From the IMG/VR virus record IMGVR_UViG_3300031673_000148, positions 1 through 42,161 of that record: DNA of 42,161 nucleotides; one strand, written 5' to 3'. Below the pieces are notes generated by a model. The model saw nothing but the letters and a program-made list of their open reading frames with translations, did no database searches and was not told the DNA's origin. Position 1 is the stretch's first letter, and each line of letters starts with the position of its first letter. Positions 23,657 through 31,171 of the stretch are shown here, one piece after another. The translations under genes were made by a program, and so were the position numbers. The DNA comes from a virus.

Positions 23657-24469
23657 CTAGAAAGGGATATCATCAGAGCCCGAAGAGGCTCCGCCGCCGC
23701 CGGTCTTCGCGCCGTACGGCTGAACGTCGGCAGCTGCAGCCCGGATGTCGGCTGACTCCATGGGAGCTAGGATCGACGGGTAGTTGAAGACAGGCAGCTG
23801 CGCCGGAATCTCACCTTCATCTGGCAGGCGGAAGAAGTGGGACAGGTACTTCCTGACCCGCAAGCCTTCAGGTCCAGGGGCGTTTGCCTTTGAGATCATC
23901 TCTGCGAGAGGCTTCCCCTTGAAGGTCGCCACATCGAACAGTCCCTTGAGGTTGATCTCACGAACGTGGTCCAGGTCGTCGCCTGTCGACGCCGTGTTGG
24001 AGTCCGCCCGGCTAAGGTTCCAGAGCTGACCCGTGAGGGTGCCGCGGTTCTCCTTCTTCTGCTTGAACTTGTTGAGAACCTTCGTCTTGGCGGGGCACAA
24101 GATCATACGATACTTGTTCTCCTCGCCATCGCGCGTCACATAGCCAGAGACGTCAACCAGCGTGTAGTAGCCAACATACGCGGCGTGCCCAATCGGCTTC
24201 TTCTCGCAAGCAGGACAACCCTGCTCGGAGATCTTGGCAATACACGTGGCCCAATGCCAGCGACCGTTCGAGTCGCGCCATTGATGCTCCCGGATGCAAA
24301 AGGGAGCGTCGTCTACAAAAACGACCTCTTTTGTGTTCCCTCCGGGCTGCCAGAGTCGATCGGGCGGCTGACCAAACGACTGGCGCTCCGCTTCCCTCTC
24401 GGCGCCCTCGTACCCAGTCTCATACCAATGTGCTGTAGAACCCATCTTAGATCCATCCTTCTGGCCCAT
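23657..24469 (-). CDS. gp32-like ssDNA-binding protein with acidic tip (270 aa)
   Basis: Pattern of phage replication SSBs: an aromatic-rich core (REHQWRDSNGRWHWATCIAK), a GCPACEKK zinc-type Cys pair, YVGYYTLVDVSGYV, a basic strip (KVLNKFKQKKENRGTLTGQ), and a TASTGDDLDHVREI loop. The C terminus is low-complexity then acidic, ending SGSDDIPF, the same tip that cellular SSBs use to recruit partners. It would coat ssDNA at forks and present DNA to RecA. ATG 24469 has AAGG; ATG 24445 is an alternative with AGAAGGATGG. Confidence 0.75.
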   Translation of the reverse strand: MGQKDGSKMGSTAHWYETGYEGAEREAERQSFGQPPDRLWQPGGNTKEVVFVDDAPFCIREHQWRDSNGRWHWATCIAKISEQGCPACEKKPIGHAAYVGYYTLVDVSGYVTRDGEENKYRMILCPAKTKVLNKFKQKKENRGTLTGQLWNLSRADSNTASTGDDLDHVREINLKGLFDVATFKGKPLAEMISKANAPGPEGLRVRKYLSHFFRLPDEGEIPAQLPVFNYPSILAPMESADIRAAAADVQPYGAKTGGGGASSGSDDIPF

Positions 24470-24548
24470 TTTCGGTGCCTTGTCACCTACGTCGTCACCG
24501 CTGCAACGACAGGCGTAGTCAAAGCGTTATCAGCGGCCTAGGTAATAG

Positions 24549-25628
24549 TCAACCAAGAAAGCGCACCTTGAGATCATTGATCTCATCATCAGTCATTTCA
24601 TTCGGATCTCTGCCGTCGGGGACGAGATACGTGTCTACATGGATCTGCTGGCTCAACCTATCAAAGAGGCGCTTGCTCGCATCAACCCCCGCCTGGTCTC
24701 CGTCCATGACCAGTACGACGCGGTCGAACCACCTCAAAATCTTGTCCACCTGCGCTTTATTGACGTAGGAGCCGTTGATCGCTCCTACGTTGGGGATTCC
24801 ACTTTGGCAAAGGTAGATCACGTCGAAGGCGCCTTCCGCCAGAAACACCGTGCCGCGACCGTCATCGCTCACAGAAAACCGATCCTCGCCGAACAAGTAG
24901 AACTCGCGTTTGAACCCCTTGCCGTGCATCCACTTCGGCCTTCGATCTTCCCATCCGCCAGGAAGGCACTGCGGATGCAGATCCAGAAGTCTACCCGCAA
25001 TGTTCACAAGCCGACCGATGTGGTCGTACTGAGGGATGCTGATTCTGCTCGCCCCTGGATGCCAGCCAAGCCTCCAACTCTTGATCGTCTCGTCGGTCAG
25101 TCGCCTCTCCGGGCCCCTCAGGTACTCCAGGACGTCCTCGTTTAGGAGATCTACCATCTCCTGCACTCGAACCTCGTCCTCCTCTGGAAGGGCCGGGTAC
25201 GCCTTCGCAAGCACTGCCGGGTCGGAGTAATCCTTGCCCTCGGTCCATACAAGGTCGGACGACGCGGATTTTGAGGGGGTCGAGTACATCCCCCCTTGTG
25301 CGTCCACTTTCTTGAACGCCTTGTCGAGATCCGACTGGTTGTTGCTGCTGATGAAAAAATGAAGGTCTGGAAGCTTGTTTCGAGACAAGATCTCGAATTT
25401 AGAAACCAGATCCCTCAGACTCCCATGAAAATTGCAGCGCACTCCATAGCAATTGGCACCGCTCGCATCCGCGTCCTTAACAAAGACCGCAAACGATGGC
25501 TGCTTATCCCGACCTCCAGAGTGCCTCCACGGGGCAAGCGGACAGGTGCTAATCACCTTGGCGCCGCTCTGCTTTATCCGGTCACAGCCAAGAGACCGGA
25601 GCACGTATTCAATGTTGCTTGCGTTCAA
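24549..25628 (-). CDS. DNA primase, DnaG/TOPRIM type (359 aa)
   Basis: Makes RNA primers at the fork. A zinc-binding N terminus (CPLAPWRHSGG, then CYGVRCNFHGSL), a RISIPQYDHIGRLVNIAGR strand region, and a TOPRIM domain with VFLAEGAFDVIYL (Glu) and VVLVMDGDQAGVDAS (Asp-x-Asp) are all present; GINGSY-like AINGSYV lies between them. Shorter than DnaG because the C-terminal helicase-interaction domain seems reduced. The only suitable start is TTG 25628 with a weak ribosome site. Upstream is a small unknown gene, then the gene block starting at the 26607 promoter. Confidence 0.9.
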   Translation of the reverse strand: MNASNIEYVLRSLGCDRIKQSGAKVISTCPLAPWRHSGGRDKQPSFAVFVKDADASGANCYGVRCNFHGSLRDLVSKFEILSRNKLPDLHFFISSNNQSDLDKAFKKVDAQGGMYSTPSKSASSDLVWTEGKDYSDPAVLAKAYPALPEEDEVRVQEMVDLLNEDVLEYLRGPERRLTDETIKSWRLGWHPGASRISIPQYDHIGRLVNIAGRLLDLHPQCLPGGWEDRRPKWMHGKGFKREFYLFGEDRFSVSDDGRGTVFLAEGAFDVIYLCQSGIPNVGAINGSYVNKAQVDKILRWFDRVVLVMDGDQAGVDASKRLFDRLSQQIHVDTYLVPDGRDPNEMTDDEINDLKVRFLG

Positions 25629-25651
25629 GATCTAACCCGGCGTTATCGCGG

Positions 25652-26080
25652 CTATTTCCGCCTCGCCGGAGGGTACGCTGGGCCAGCCCTATCGTCAAAT
25701 TGGATCTTAACTTCCTCCGGCCCCTCACGCTCTTGCTGCGTCTGAACGTTCTTGGGAGGCTGTTTGCCTCCAGGCCCGTCCAGCTCCCAGAGACGCGGCT
25801 CAATCGTCTTCCACAGCCGCGCGAACTCCAGGTCTTTCTGAGACCCCTCGAACCCCTCAGCCAGGTGCCGCTGGTTCCGAACCCACCCCTTGCCCGTGAG
25901 CCGAATATCCTGCAACACAGCCAGGTTCGCCCCATGGTAGACGTACCCGTGCTTGGCCAGCGTGTCGCGCGCAACGCGCAACGAGCGGATGAACCCATCA
26001 GGGGTCCCCGCGAATGACTTGTAGTAAATCGCTACGGCGCTATGGCGCACGAGCGCGGGCACGCTCTGCCAGCCAGGCAT
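25652..26080 (-). CDS. Hypothetical protein (142 aa)
   Basis: ATG 26080 with TGAGGTC. Mixed helical protein (PDGFIRSLRVARDTLAKHGY, YHGANLAVLQDIRLTGKGWV) with a charged, Pro-rich tail. No motif recognised. It lies between the 26527 gene and primase in the same transcription unit. Confidence 0.6.
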   Translation of the reverse strand: MPGWQSVPALVRHSAVAIYYKSFAGTPDGFIRSLRVARDTLAKHGYVYHGANLAVLQDIRLTGKGWVRNQRHLAEGFEGSQKDLEFARLWKTIEPRLWELDGPGGKQPPKNVQTQQEREGPEEVKIQFDDRAGPAYPPARRK

Positions 26081-26104
26081 GACCTCAGACTACCACAGCA
26101 AGCC

Positions 26105-26527
26105 CTAGGCCGGCTCCTTCTCCTTGCGAGGCCTGCCGCGCGTCTCCTTCTGTGCCTCCTTCACGCGCGTCCAGATGCCCCCAGGAAGGTCCGCCGCCTC
26201 TCGGTGCGTCAGAATCTCCTCGCGGGTCAACGAGCTGCTGTGGTCCGGGCAGACCATCTGGTACCGCGGAGTCGCCTTACCCGTGCAGCCAGGAACAGGG
26301 CATGGCCGAATCATCCCAATACCTGCTCGCTTTTTCTTTTTCCTCGAAACAGGAGCCGAGACTGCGACAGCGGGCGCGTCCGGGGCCCTGCGTCGACCCA
26401 ACCCGAAGTCCACGTTTTCAATCGCTTTTGTGAACTCGCCGACCAGGTCAGCTCGAACCTCTTCACGCAGCGCTTCCGTCAACCGCTGCGTGAATTCCTC
26501 TACGATCGCCCTGATTTTCTCAGACAT
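26105..26527 (-). CDS. Hypothetical protein with small Cys/His finger (140 aa)
   Basis: ATG 26527 (MSEKIRAIVEEF) is favoured by GGGAGAAGAAGG; longer forms would enter the promoter. A helical N-terminal third (EEFTQRLTEALREEVRADLV), a basic linker (SRKKKKRAG), a CPVPGC...CPDH metal-binding unit, and a basic AT-hook-like tail (TRGRPRKEKEPA). The build suggests a nucleic-acid-binding protein, perhaps nucleoid-associated. Preceded by its own promoter. Confidence 0.65.
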   Translation of the reverse strand: MSEKIRAIVEEFTQRLTEALREEVRADLVGEFTKAIENVDFGLGRRRAPDAPAVAVSAPVSRKKKKRAGIGMIRPCPVPGCTGKATPRYQMVCPDHSSSLTREEILTHREAADLPGGIWTRVKEAQKETRGRPRKEKEPA

Positions 26528-26578
26528 GCCTTCTTCTCCCACAACCCGCACAAGCAATGATAGCAAGCAAGTGCTTAA

Positions 26579-26607
26579 AATATGAGGCGTATCACCAGAA
26601 TTGTCAA
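26579..26607 (-). promoter_or_regulatory. Sigma70-like promoter (TTGACA, 17 bases, CATATT)
   Basis: A consensus -35 TTGACA at 26607-26602, spacer of 17, CATATT at 26584-26579. It starts the transcript for the 26527 gene, the 142-aa gene, primase and the gp32-like SSB, ending at the 23581 terminator. The -35 is followed by AT, as in other promoters here. Confidence 0.75.
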
Positions 26608-26613
26608 GGTGCA

Positions 26614-26883
26614 TTACAGTTGCCTCAAAAAAGTCTCAGGAATATGCTCGGGAGACCCCAGTTCTTCAATTATTTTGCCAATGAATCCAGACATTTCCGA
26701 GCGACATTCACGGTCACCCCGCACATGCAAAACCGTGCTGTCCGCCTGGATATTTGACGTCCGCACAATATCGTGACGAATGCCTGGACCCTCCACCCAA
26801 ACACGCAGACACCACACCGAGTCTTCTTTGTACACAGGCCGCCCACATCGGCGACATGTCGGCTCAGAAGGGGACGTCGTCAT
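26614..26883 (-). CDS. Small zinc-ribbon protein (89 aa)
   Basis: Contains CRRCGRPVYKED near the N terminus with further cysteines (VWCLRVW, RECRS). ATGs at 26895, 26892 and 26883 all overlap the end of the dnaB gene; a GGAGG lies immediately before the first and 12 bases before the last, so the exact start is uncertain. Function unknown. Confidence 0.55.
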   Translation of the reverse strand: MTTSPSEPTCRRCGRPVYKEDSVWCLRVWVEGPGIRHDIVRTSNIQADSTVLHVRGDRECRSEMSGFIGKIIEELGSPEHIPETFLRQL

Positions 26884-29800
26884 AGGACTCATCATCCTCC
26901 GCGAATTGCGCGTCTGCCCCACTGGGGGCGCCAGGATTGTAGTCGGCCCCCGTAGGCTGACCAGCGTCTACCTCAGAAAAGTCCATGGCCTGATGATTCC
27001 AGTTGATCTCAAACGTGCCTGGCTCACCCTCTCTGATCTTAAGCGCCTTGACCGAGAGCTTGAGCTGTTCACGCTGCTCTTCTGTCTGAATCAGACCATA
27101 GGCCGCATTGCTGTTATGAACCAGCAAGCCATCCGCTACAAAGCAACGCTCTGACTCATCGTCGGTGGTTACTGATATGTCGAACATATGGACACTTGAG
27201 GGAGCATCTTCCATAGAAACAACAGGCACCCACACCCAGTGCTCACCGCCCAGCCAGGGCCTTCCAAAGCTAGCCGTGTTCCTTTTGTGCCTCGCAGCCA
27301 GCCTGGCCCTAGCTTCATCACTCTTCCTGGAAGACATGAACCCTATACGGTCCATGTATCTATTGGCTTCCTCTCCATTCACTCTGATCCGATAGCCGCC
27401 GTCACGGGCCTGGTTGATACTCGCCGTCCGGGTGGTACAGCCCACACCAACGGACCAAAGCAACATATGCACGCCACGCGCAAGGCTCTCAGATACGGTG
27501 CTAAGCGTAATACTCCCGCTTTCCTCAACGCTGCCATCCGCATCAAACAACCCTCGCAAAAAAGCGCAGCGCACTGCTATATCTGACTCAAAAATCCCAG
27601 AAGGAACTTTCTTGTCAGCAGAAAGCTCGCGTCCGACGCCGAAGCGCCTCAGCTCTCGGATGATCTTCACAGAGTTCAAGTGGAGCTGGTCACAGGTTAT
27701 ACCCCCGTGCTGTCCCTTGGCCTTCAGCTTCGGCTCATATCCGAACTCATCTTTGATCGTCTTCGCTATTTTTGTCCGTGAATCCAGATCCCTTCCGTCA
27801 AATGCAATCTGCCAGCAATTGTCTCGCGCAATCCACCCGTCTCCAATCGCAACTCCAATCAGCTCTGCTACCCCGTCCGATATTTCACGCGCGCCAATCT
27901 CTAGACTCACGGCCCGCATCAGAAGATCTCCCGGCCGAATGTCTCCAGATCTTACCCACCGAGGAGATGCGCTGTCACCACGAAATGTCCACAGCCTGTG
28001 ATCGTGGCTTGATGTAAACGTCGAGCCGTCCGCAAGGGTAACGATGTTCTGCGATTTTTCCCCTGTCGCAACCGCTACAGCGGGGCGAAGCCCGGACGGC
28101 GTCATAACTTCAAACGAAGCAGACACCAGATCAGAAATCTTGCGGTACCCGCCCGACGTCGCAATCATCGAATCAGCAGGCAGGCAGTTCCAGCCTGCAA
28201 CGTCCGTGATCCCAATATTTTCCGCAACAACCGTCTGAGCCTGTCCTGTCTTGGCAGACCGATTGAACTGCAGGTTCGTCAAGACGGCGGCCCCCGTGCG
28301 CTTGCCTATCTTCTTGAAGTCGTCGAAGTTGTTCGACACTCTCTCGTGCCGATCTTTTCCGGTGTTCTTGATCAAGTACGGACCGTCAACGCACAGCAGC
28401 TCCGGCTTTTCATCCGTCACAAGAGCGCTCAGATTGTCGATCGAATAGTCGAAATCGCCGGCAACGATGTTGATACCGTCTTCCTCCAGCATCTCCTTCA
28501 CGCCCGCGTAGAGCTTGCTCTCGACGAACTCACCGAGCTTACCCGTACGCATCTCCCCGTAAGGCAGGCGCAGATGGAGTGCAAAGAACCGGCGGGCCAT
28601 CTGGCTCACGTTCATCTCCGTGGAGATCACAAGCACCTTCCGGCCCGCTGACCATGCCTTGTGAGCGCACTGAACAAGTGTCCAAGTATTGTGAACAAGG
28701 ACGTCGTTTGCGACGTAGCACGACGTAGGCTCTACGGTCAGATCGTATATCTTCTGCTCGCCAACGCTCTCGACAGATTCGACCGTGTCCCAGAAAAGCC
28801 CTGAGTCATACAGCCAGCGGTACTCGTCCTCGCAGCCGTACACCTCGCAAAACACCTTGAACCGGCTCAGGAGGAGCGAGTCATGCTGACCGAACAAGCT
28901 CCTCGTCATGAACTTGCTCGACCAGCCAAGCCTTATTCCTACCTCTTTCAGTAGGCCGCCCTGCCAGCGGCCAATGCGAGCCCGTGACAGCTTCTCGATT
29001 TCAGCACGCATCTCTTTCGAGAGTCGCGGAAATCCGACATTCGAGTTACGGCTTTTCGCAGCCACACGCTCCAGTGCAGCGCGTTTATCGCCCCACAGAT
29101 CGAACTCTTTGAGGAAGGTCTCATGACAAAACGAGTAGACCCTCAGGCGCCATGCGGCGAAGGTCTTACCGTTGCACTTACTGAGCTTGTCGGACAGCTT
29201 GCTCTGAATGCCGAAGCGCAAGAGTAGGCTCTGGACCTGCTCCAGCATCTTGCGCGAACCCAGGACCATTTCGGGTCCGTTGCTGTCAACGTACCCATCA
29301 CACATCCAAAACACAGTCAAAAATCTTGCCAGCTGATCCTTGGGCAACTTGAAAATGTCGTCAGGAATGGCCTTGTCGACGGACTTCTTGCCGTGAACTC
29401 CCTGCTTACGCAGCATCGTCGTCACTGGGTTGAGGTGCTGATCCTCGCATCGGATGCCGTACGTGTCTTCGGATCCATTGCGCAGCACCACTTCAGCTCC
29501 TAGCTCCTCGGCCGCCTCGCTGGCAATCCTCACGACTTCACGATCAGCCTTCGTGAACTCAACATTCCCATGAGTAAGCGAGCCGTCGGCCAGCAAGATA
29601 GCTAGCAAGTCAACTTCCGCCCCATGCATCGGCGTGGGCGCAAGTGCGAACGGCATACTTGCCGGAATAGCGACCGAGCCACCTGGCTCAATCTCATCTG
29701 CCCGCTTCCAGCCCATGGGGGTCAAGAACGGATGCTCAGGCGTCACGTCGACCGTACGCCCAGTGCCCAGCGTGAACCGGAAGCACTCCTTGTAGCCCGT

Positions 29801-30508
29801 ATCTACCTTCGCCGTGATCTCAGCGGGATGTATCGCCCTGTCCTTGCCCCAGGTCGTAACCATCGACAGGTCAGGATTTCGGTAGACTTCTTCGATCGTT
29901 CGCTGTACACCAGTCTTCGGATCCTGGATTAAAGTCAATGATTCTAGGCATTTGCCGACGCCCAAACGGCCCACTATAATGACCAGATCTTCAGGCCACC
30001 AACCCAACGTCTGCTCATCCATTGTAGGCCAGGGCGTAGGGATCCCACGTTTGCCTGCCTTAGCGTCCTCGTACTCCAAGAGGACCTGACGCCCAAGAGC
30101 CAGAAGCGACTCAACCCGCCGAACCGTGAGCGACTCCTTCTGAATCTTGCGATGGATCTCCGTCCAAGCCTCAGCAGCCCCCTTCGGATCCCTCTTTTCT
30201 AGGGACTCCTTGACCAGGTCAATGCCTTCACGCTGCACGCGCCAAAGGCGCCGGTTGCGTATCTCGCTCCAGAAGAATGCGAAGGGCTCGCTCTGCTGGG
30301 ATTCGATCGGCTTGTTCAGCTTCGCCTGAACAACCTCAAGCGAGGGGACGTCGCCGTACTCTCGGTAATATTCGCCAACGAAGAGGAACGCCTCTTTCCC
30401 GTCGCCGAAGAGATACTCGTCGGGGTCGATGCCCTGGTTGAGGACCTCCGCGAAGGCGTCCTTGCCTTCACGGACGATGGCGCAGACTAGCTCTTTGTCC
30501 AGATCCAT
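26864..30508 (-). CDS. dnaB: Replicative DNA helicase DnaB-like with two inteins
   Basis: 1214 codons; removing inteins of 421 and 358 residues leaves about 435, a typical DnaB size. The hexameric helicase unwinds the fork. N-extein: the helical N-terminal domain (LVCAIVREGKDAFAEVLNQG), linker helix, then Walker A GRLGVGK-T, split by intein 1. The middle extein has LVISTEMNVSQMARRF, Walker B LLCVDGPYL, and LTNLQFNRS. Intein 2 lies between ITDVAGWN and SNAAYGLIQ. The C terminus ends AEDDESYDDVPF, an SSB-like acidic tip unusual for a helicase. The start abuts the loader gene stop. Confidence 0.93.
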   Translation of the reverse strand: MDLDKELVCAIVREGKDAFAEVLNQGIDPDEYLFGDGKEAFLFVGEYYREYGDVPSLEVVQAKLNKPIESQQSEPFAFFWSEIRNRRLWRVQREGIDLVKESLEKRDPKGAAEAWTEIHRKIQKESLTVRRVESLLALGRQVLLEYEDAKAGKRGIPTPWPTMDEQTLGWWPEDLVIIVGRLGVGKCLESLTLIQDPKTGVQRTIEEVYRNPDLSMVTTWGKDRAIHPAEITAKVDTGYKECFRFTLGTGRTVDVTPEHPFLTPMGWKRADEIEPGGSVAIPASMPFALAPTPMHGAEVDLLAILLADGSLTHGNVEFTKADREVVRIASEAAEELGAEVVLRNGSEDTYGIRCEDQHLNPVTTMLRKQGVHGKKSVDKAIPDDIFKLPKDQLARFLTVFWMCDGYVDSNGPEMVLGSRKMLEQVQSLLLRFGIQSKLSDKLSKCNGKTFAAWRLRVYSFCHETFLKEFDLWGDKRAALERVAAKSRNSNVGFPRLSKEMRAEIEKLSRARIGRWQGGLLKEVGIRLGWSSKFMTRSLFGQHDSLLLSRFKVFCEVYGCEDEYRWLYDSGLFWDTVESVESVGEQKIYDLTVEPTSCYVANDVLVHNTWTLVQCAHKAWSAGRKVLVISTEMNVSQMARRFFALHLRLPYGEMRTGKLGEFVESKLYAGVKEMLEEDGINIVAGDFDYSIDNLSALVTDEKPELLCVDGPYLIKNTGKDRHERVSNNFDDFKKIGKRTGAAVLTNLQFNRSAKTGQAQTVVAENIGITDVAGWNCLPADSMIATSGGYRKISDLVSASFEVMTPSGLRPAVAVATGEKSQNIVTLADGSTFTSSHDHRLWTFRGDSASPRWVRSGDIRPGDLLMRAVSLEIGAREISDGVAELIGVAIGDGWIARDNCWQIAFDGRDLDSRTKIAKTIKDEFGYEPKLKAKGQHGGITCDQLHLNSVKIIRELRRFGVGRELSADKKVPSGIFESDIAVRCAFLRGLFDADGSVEESGSITLSTVSESLARGVHMLLWSVGVGCTTRTASINQARDGGYRIRVNGEEANRYMDRIGFMSSRKSDEARARLAARHKRNTASFGRPWLGGEHWVWVPVVSMEDAPSSVHMFDISVTTDDESERCFVADGLLVHNSNAAYGLIQTEEQREQLKLSVKALKIREGEPGTFEINWNHQAMDFSEVDAGQPTGADYNPGAPSGADAQFAEDDESYDDVPF
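27113..28186 (-). mobile_element. DnaB intein 2, LAGLIDADG type (358 aa)
   Basis: Starts CLPADSMIATSGG (codon 28186-28184), has a block-B SSHDHRLWTF, two LAGLIDADG-type motifs (ELIGVAIGDGWI; LRGLFDADGSVEE), and ends DGLLVHN (codon 27115-27113) before Ser. All splice residues are present and the frame is intact. Confidence 0.93.
28688..29950 (-). mobile_element. DnaB intein 1 in the Walker A motif, LAGLIDADG type (421 aa)
   Basis: Starts CLESLTLIQDPKTG (codon 29950-29948), carries DVTPEHPFLTPMGW (block B), two endonuclease motifs (LLAILLADGSLTHG; FLTVFWMCDGYVDS), and ends NDVLVHN (codon 28690-28688) before Thr. Excision joins GRLGVGK to TWTLVQ, restoring the P-loop. The site is equivalent to that of the terminase intein. 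Confidence 0.93.
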
Positions 30509-31171
30509 CTAGTCATCACCCATGATGACCGATTGCATCTGCGCACGCTTGTCACCGTACATGTTAGCCCCGTCAACATGGATGGCCTGCATCGCGGCGC
30601 CTATCTCGTGCTTAAGATCAGAATACTCATCCCTGTCCATGATTCTGCCAAACGACCCAGTCAATATGGTTGACAGCAGATTTTGCCGCCGCTCGGAGAT
30701 GAGGGCCGCCAGCTTCGCTGGCCCAAATACGTTGTCCGTAAAGAACTCCAGATTGATCCCATCAATCACCAGCAGCGACGTCTCCATGATCTTCTGCCGA
30801 ATGGTAACCCCGTCGGTTCCATCTCCGTACAGCGCATTTTTGCCCTCGAACTGCAAGTCACGGAGCCTGGGGTACGTGATGAAGTACCCAGAGACGTATC
30901 TGCGAATCGCCTCTTTTAGGATGATCGCAGCGCAACTGGTTTTGCCTACGCCTCGCGCTCCCATGATGACAAGTCCGTACCCGTTCTCGACCATCGTGTC
31001 GATCTTCTTGCAAAACCTAGACACGATCGGGCGTACGTCGTCGTCCTGAATCTTCTCAACCTTCGCACCCCAATGCTCACGCGGAAGCGTGATTCTGGTC
31101 AGGTCTTTCTCTGTAATCCGGCGTCGAACATTCTTGACGTACTTGCCATCGCCATCCTGATCAATCGTCAT
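30509..31171 (-). CDS. DnaC-like helicase loader, AAA+ ATPase (220 aa)
   Basis: Walker A GARGVGKTS (71-79), Walker B LLVIDG (133-138), a sensor-like STILTGSFG, and a C-terminal LKHEIGAAMQAIHVDG. The size and position, directly between initiator and DnaB, fit a DnaC/lambda-P-type loader that places DnaB on origin DNA. Overlaps the initiator stop by four bases (ATGA) and its own stop abuts the dnaB start, so loader and helicase are translationally coupled. Other small AAA+ proteins such as IstB share this fold, but context favours the loader. Confidence 0.82.
   Translation of the reverse strand: MTIDQDGDGKYVKNVRRRITEKDLTRITLPREHWGAKVEKIQDDDVRPIVSRFCKKIDTMVENGYGLVIMGARGVGKTSCAAIILKEAIRRYVSGYFITYPRLRDLQFEGKNALYGDGTDGVTIRQKIMETSLLVIDGINLEFFTDNVFGPAKLAALISERRQNLLSTILTGSFGRIMDRDEYSDLKHEIGAAMQAIHVDGANMYGDKRAQMQSVIMGDD

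Noticed and set aside
27113-29950. Intervening sequences in dnaB considered as group I introns
   Set aside because: The frame is continuous through both, with protein-splicing blocks and terminal His-Asn; introns would not preserve these.
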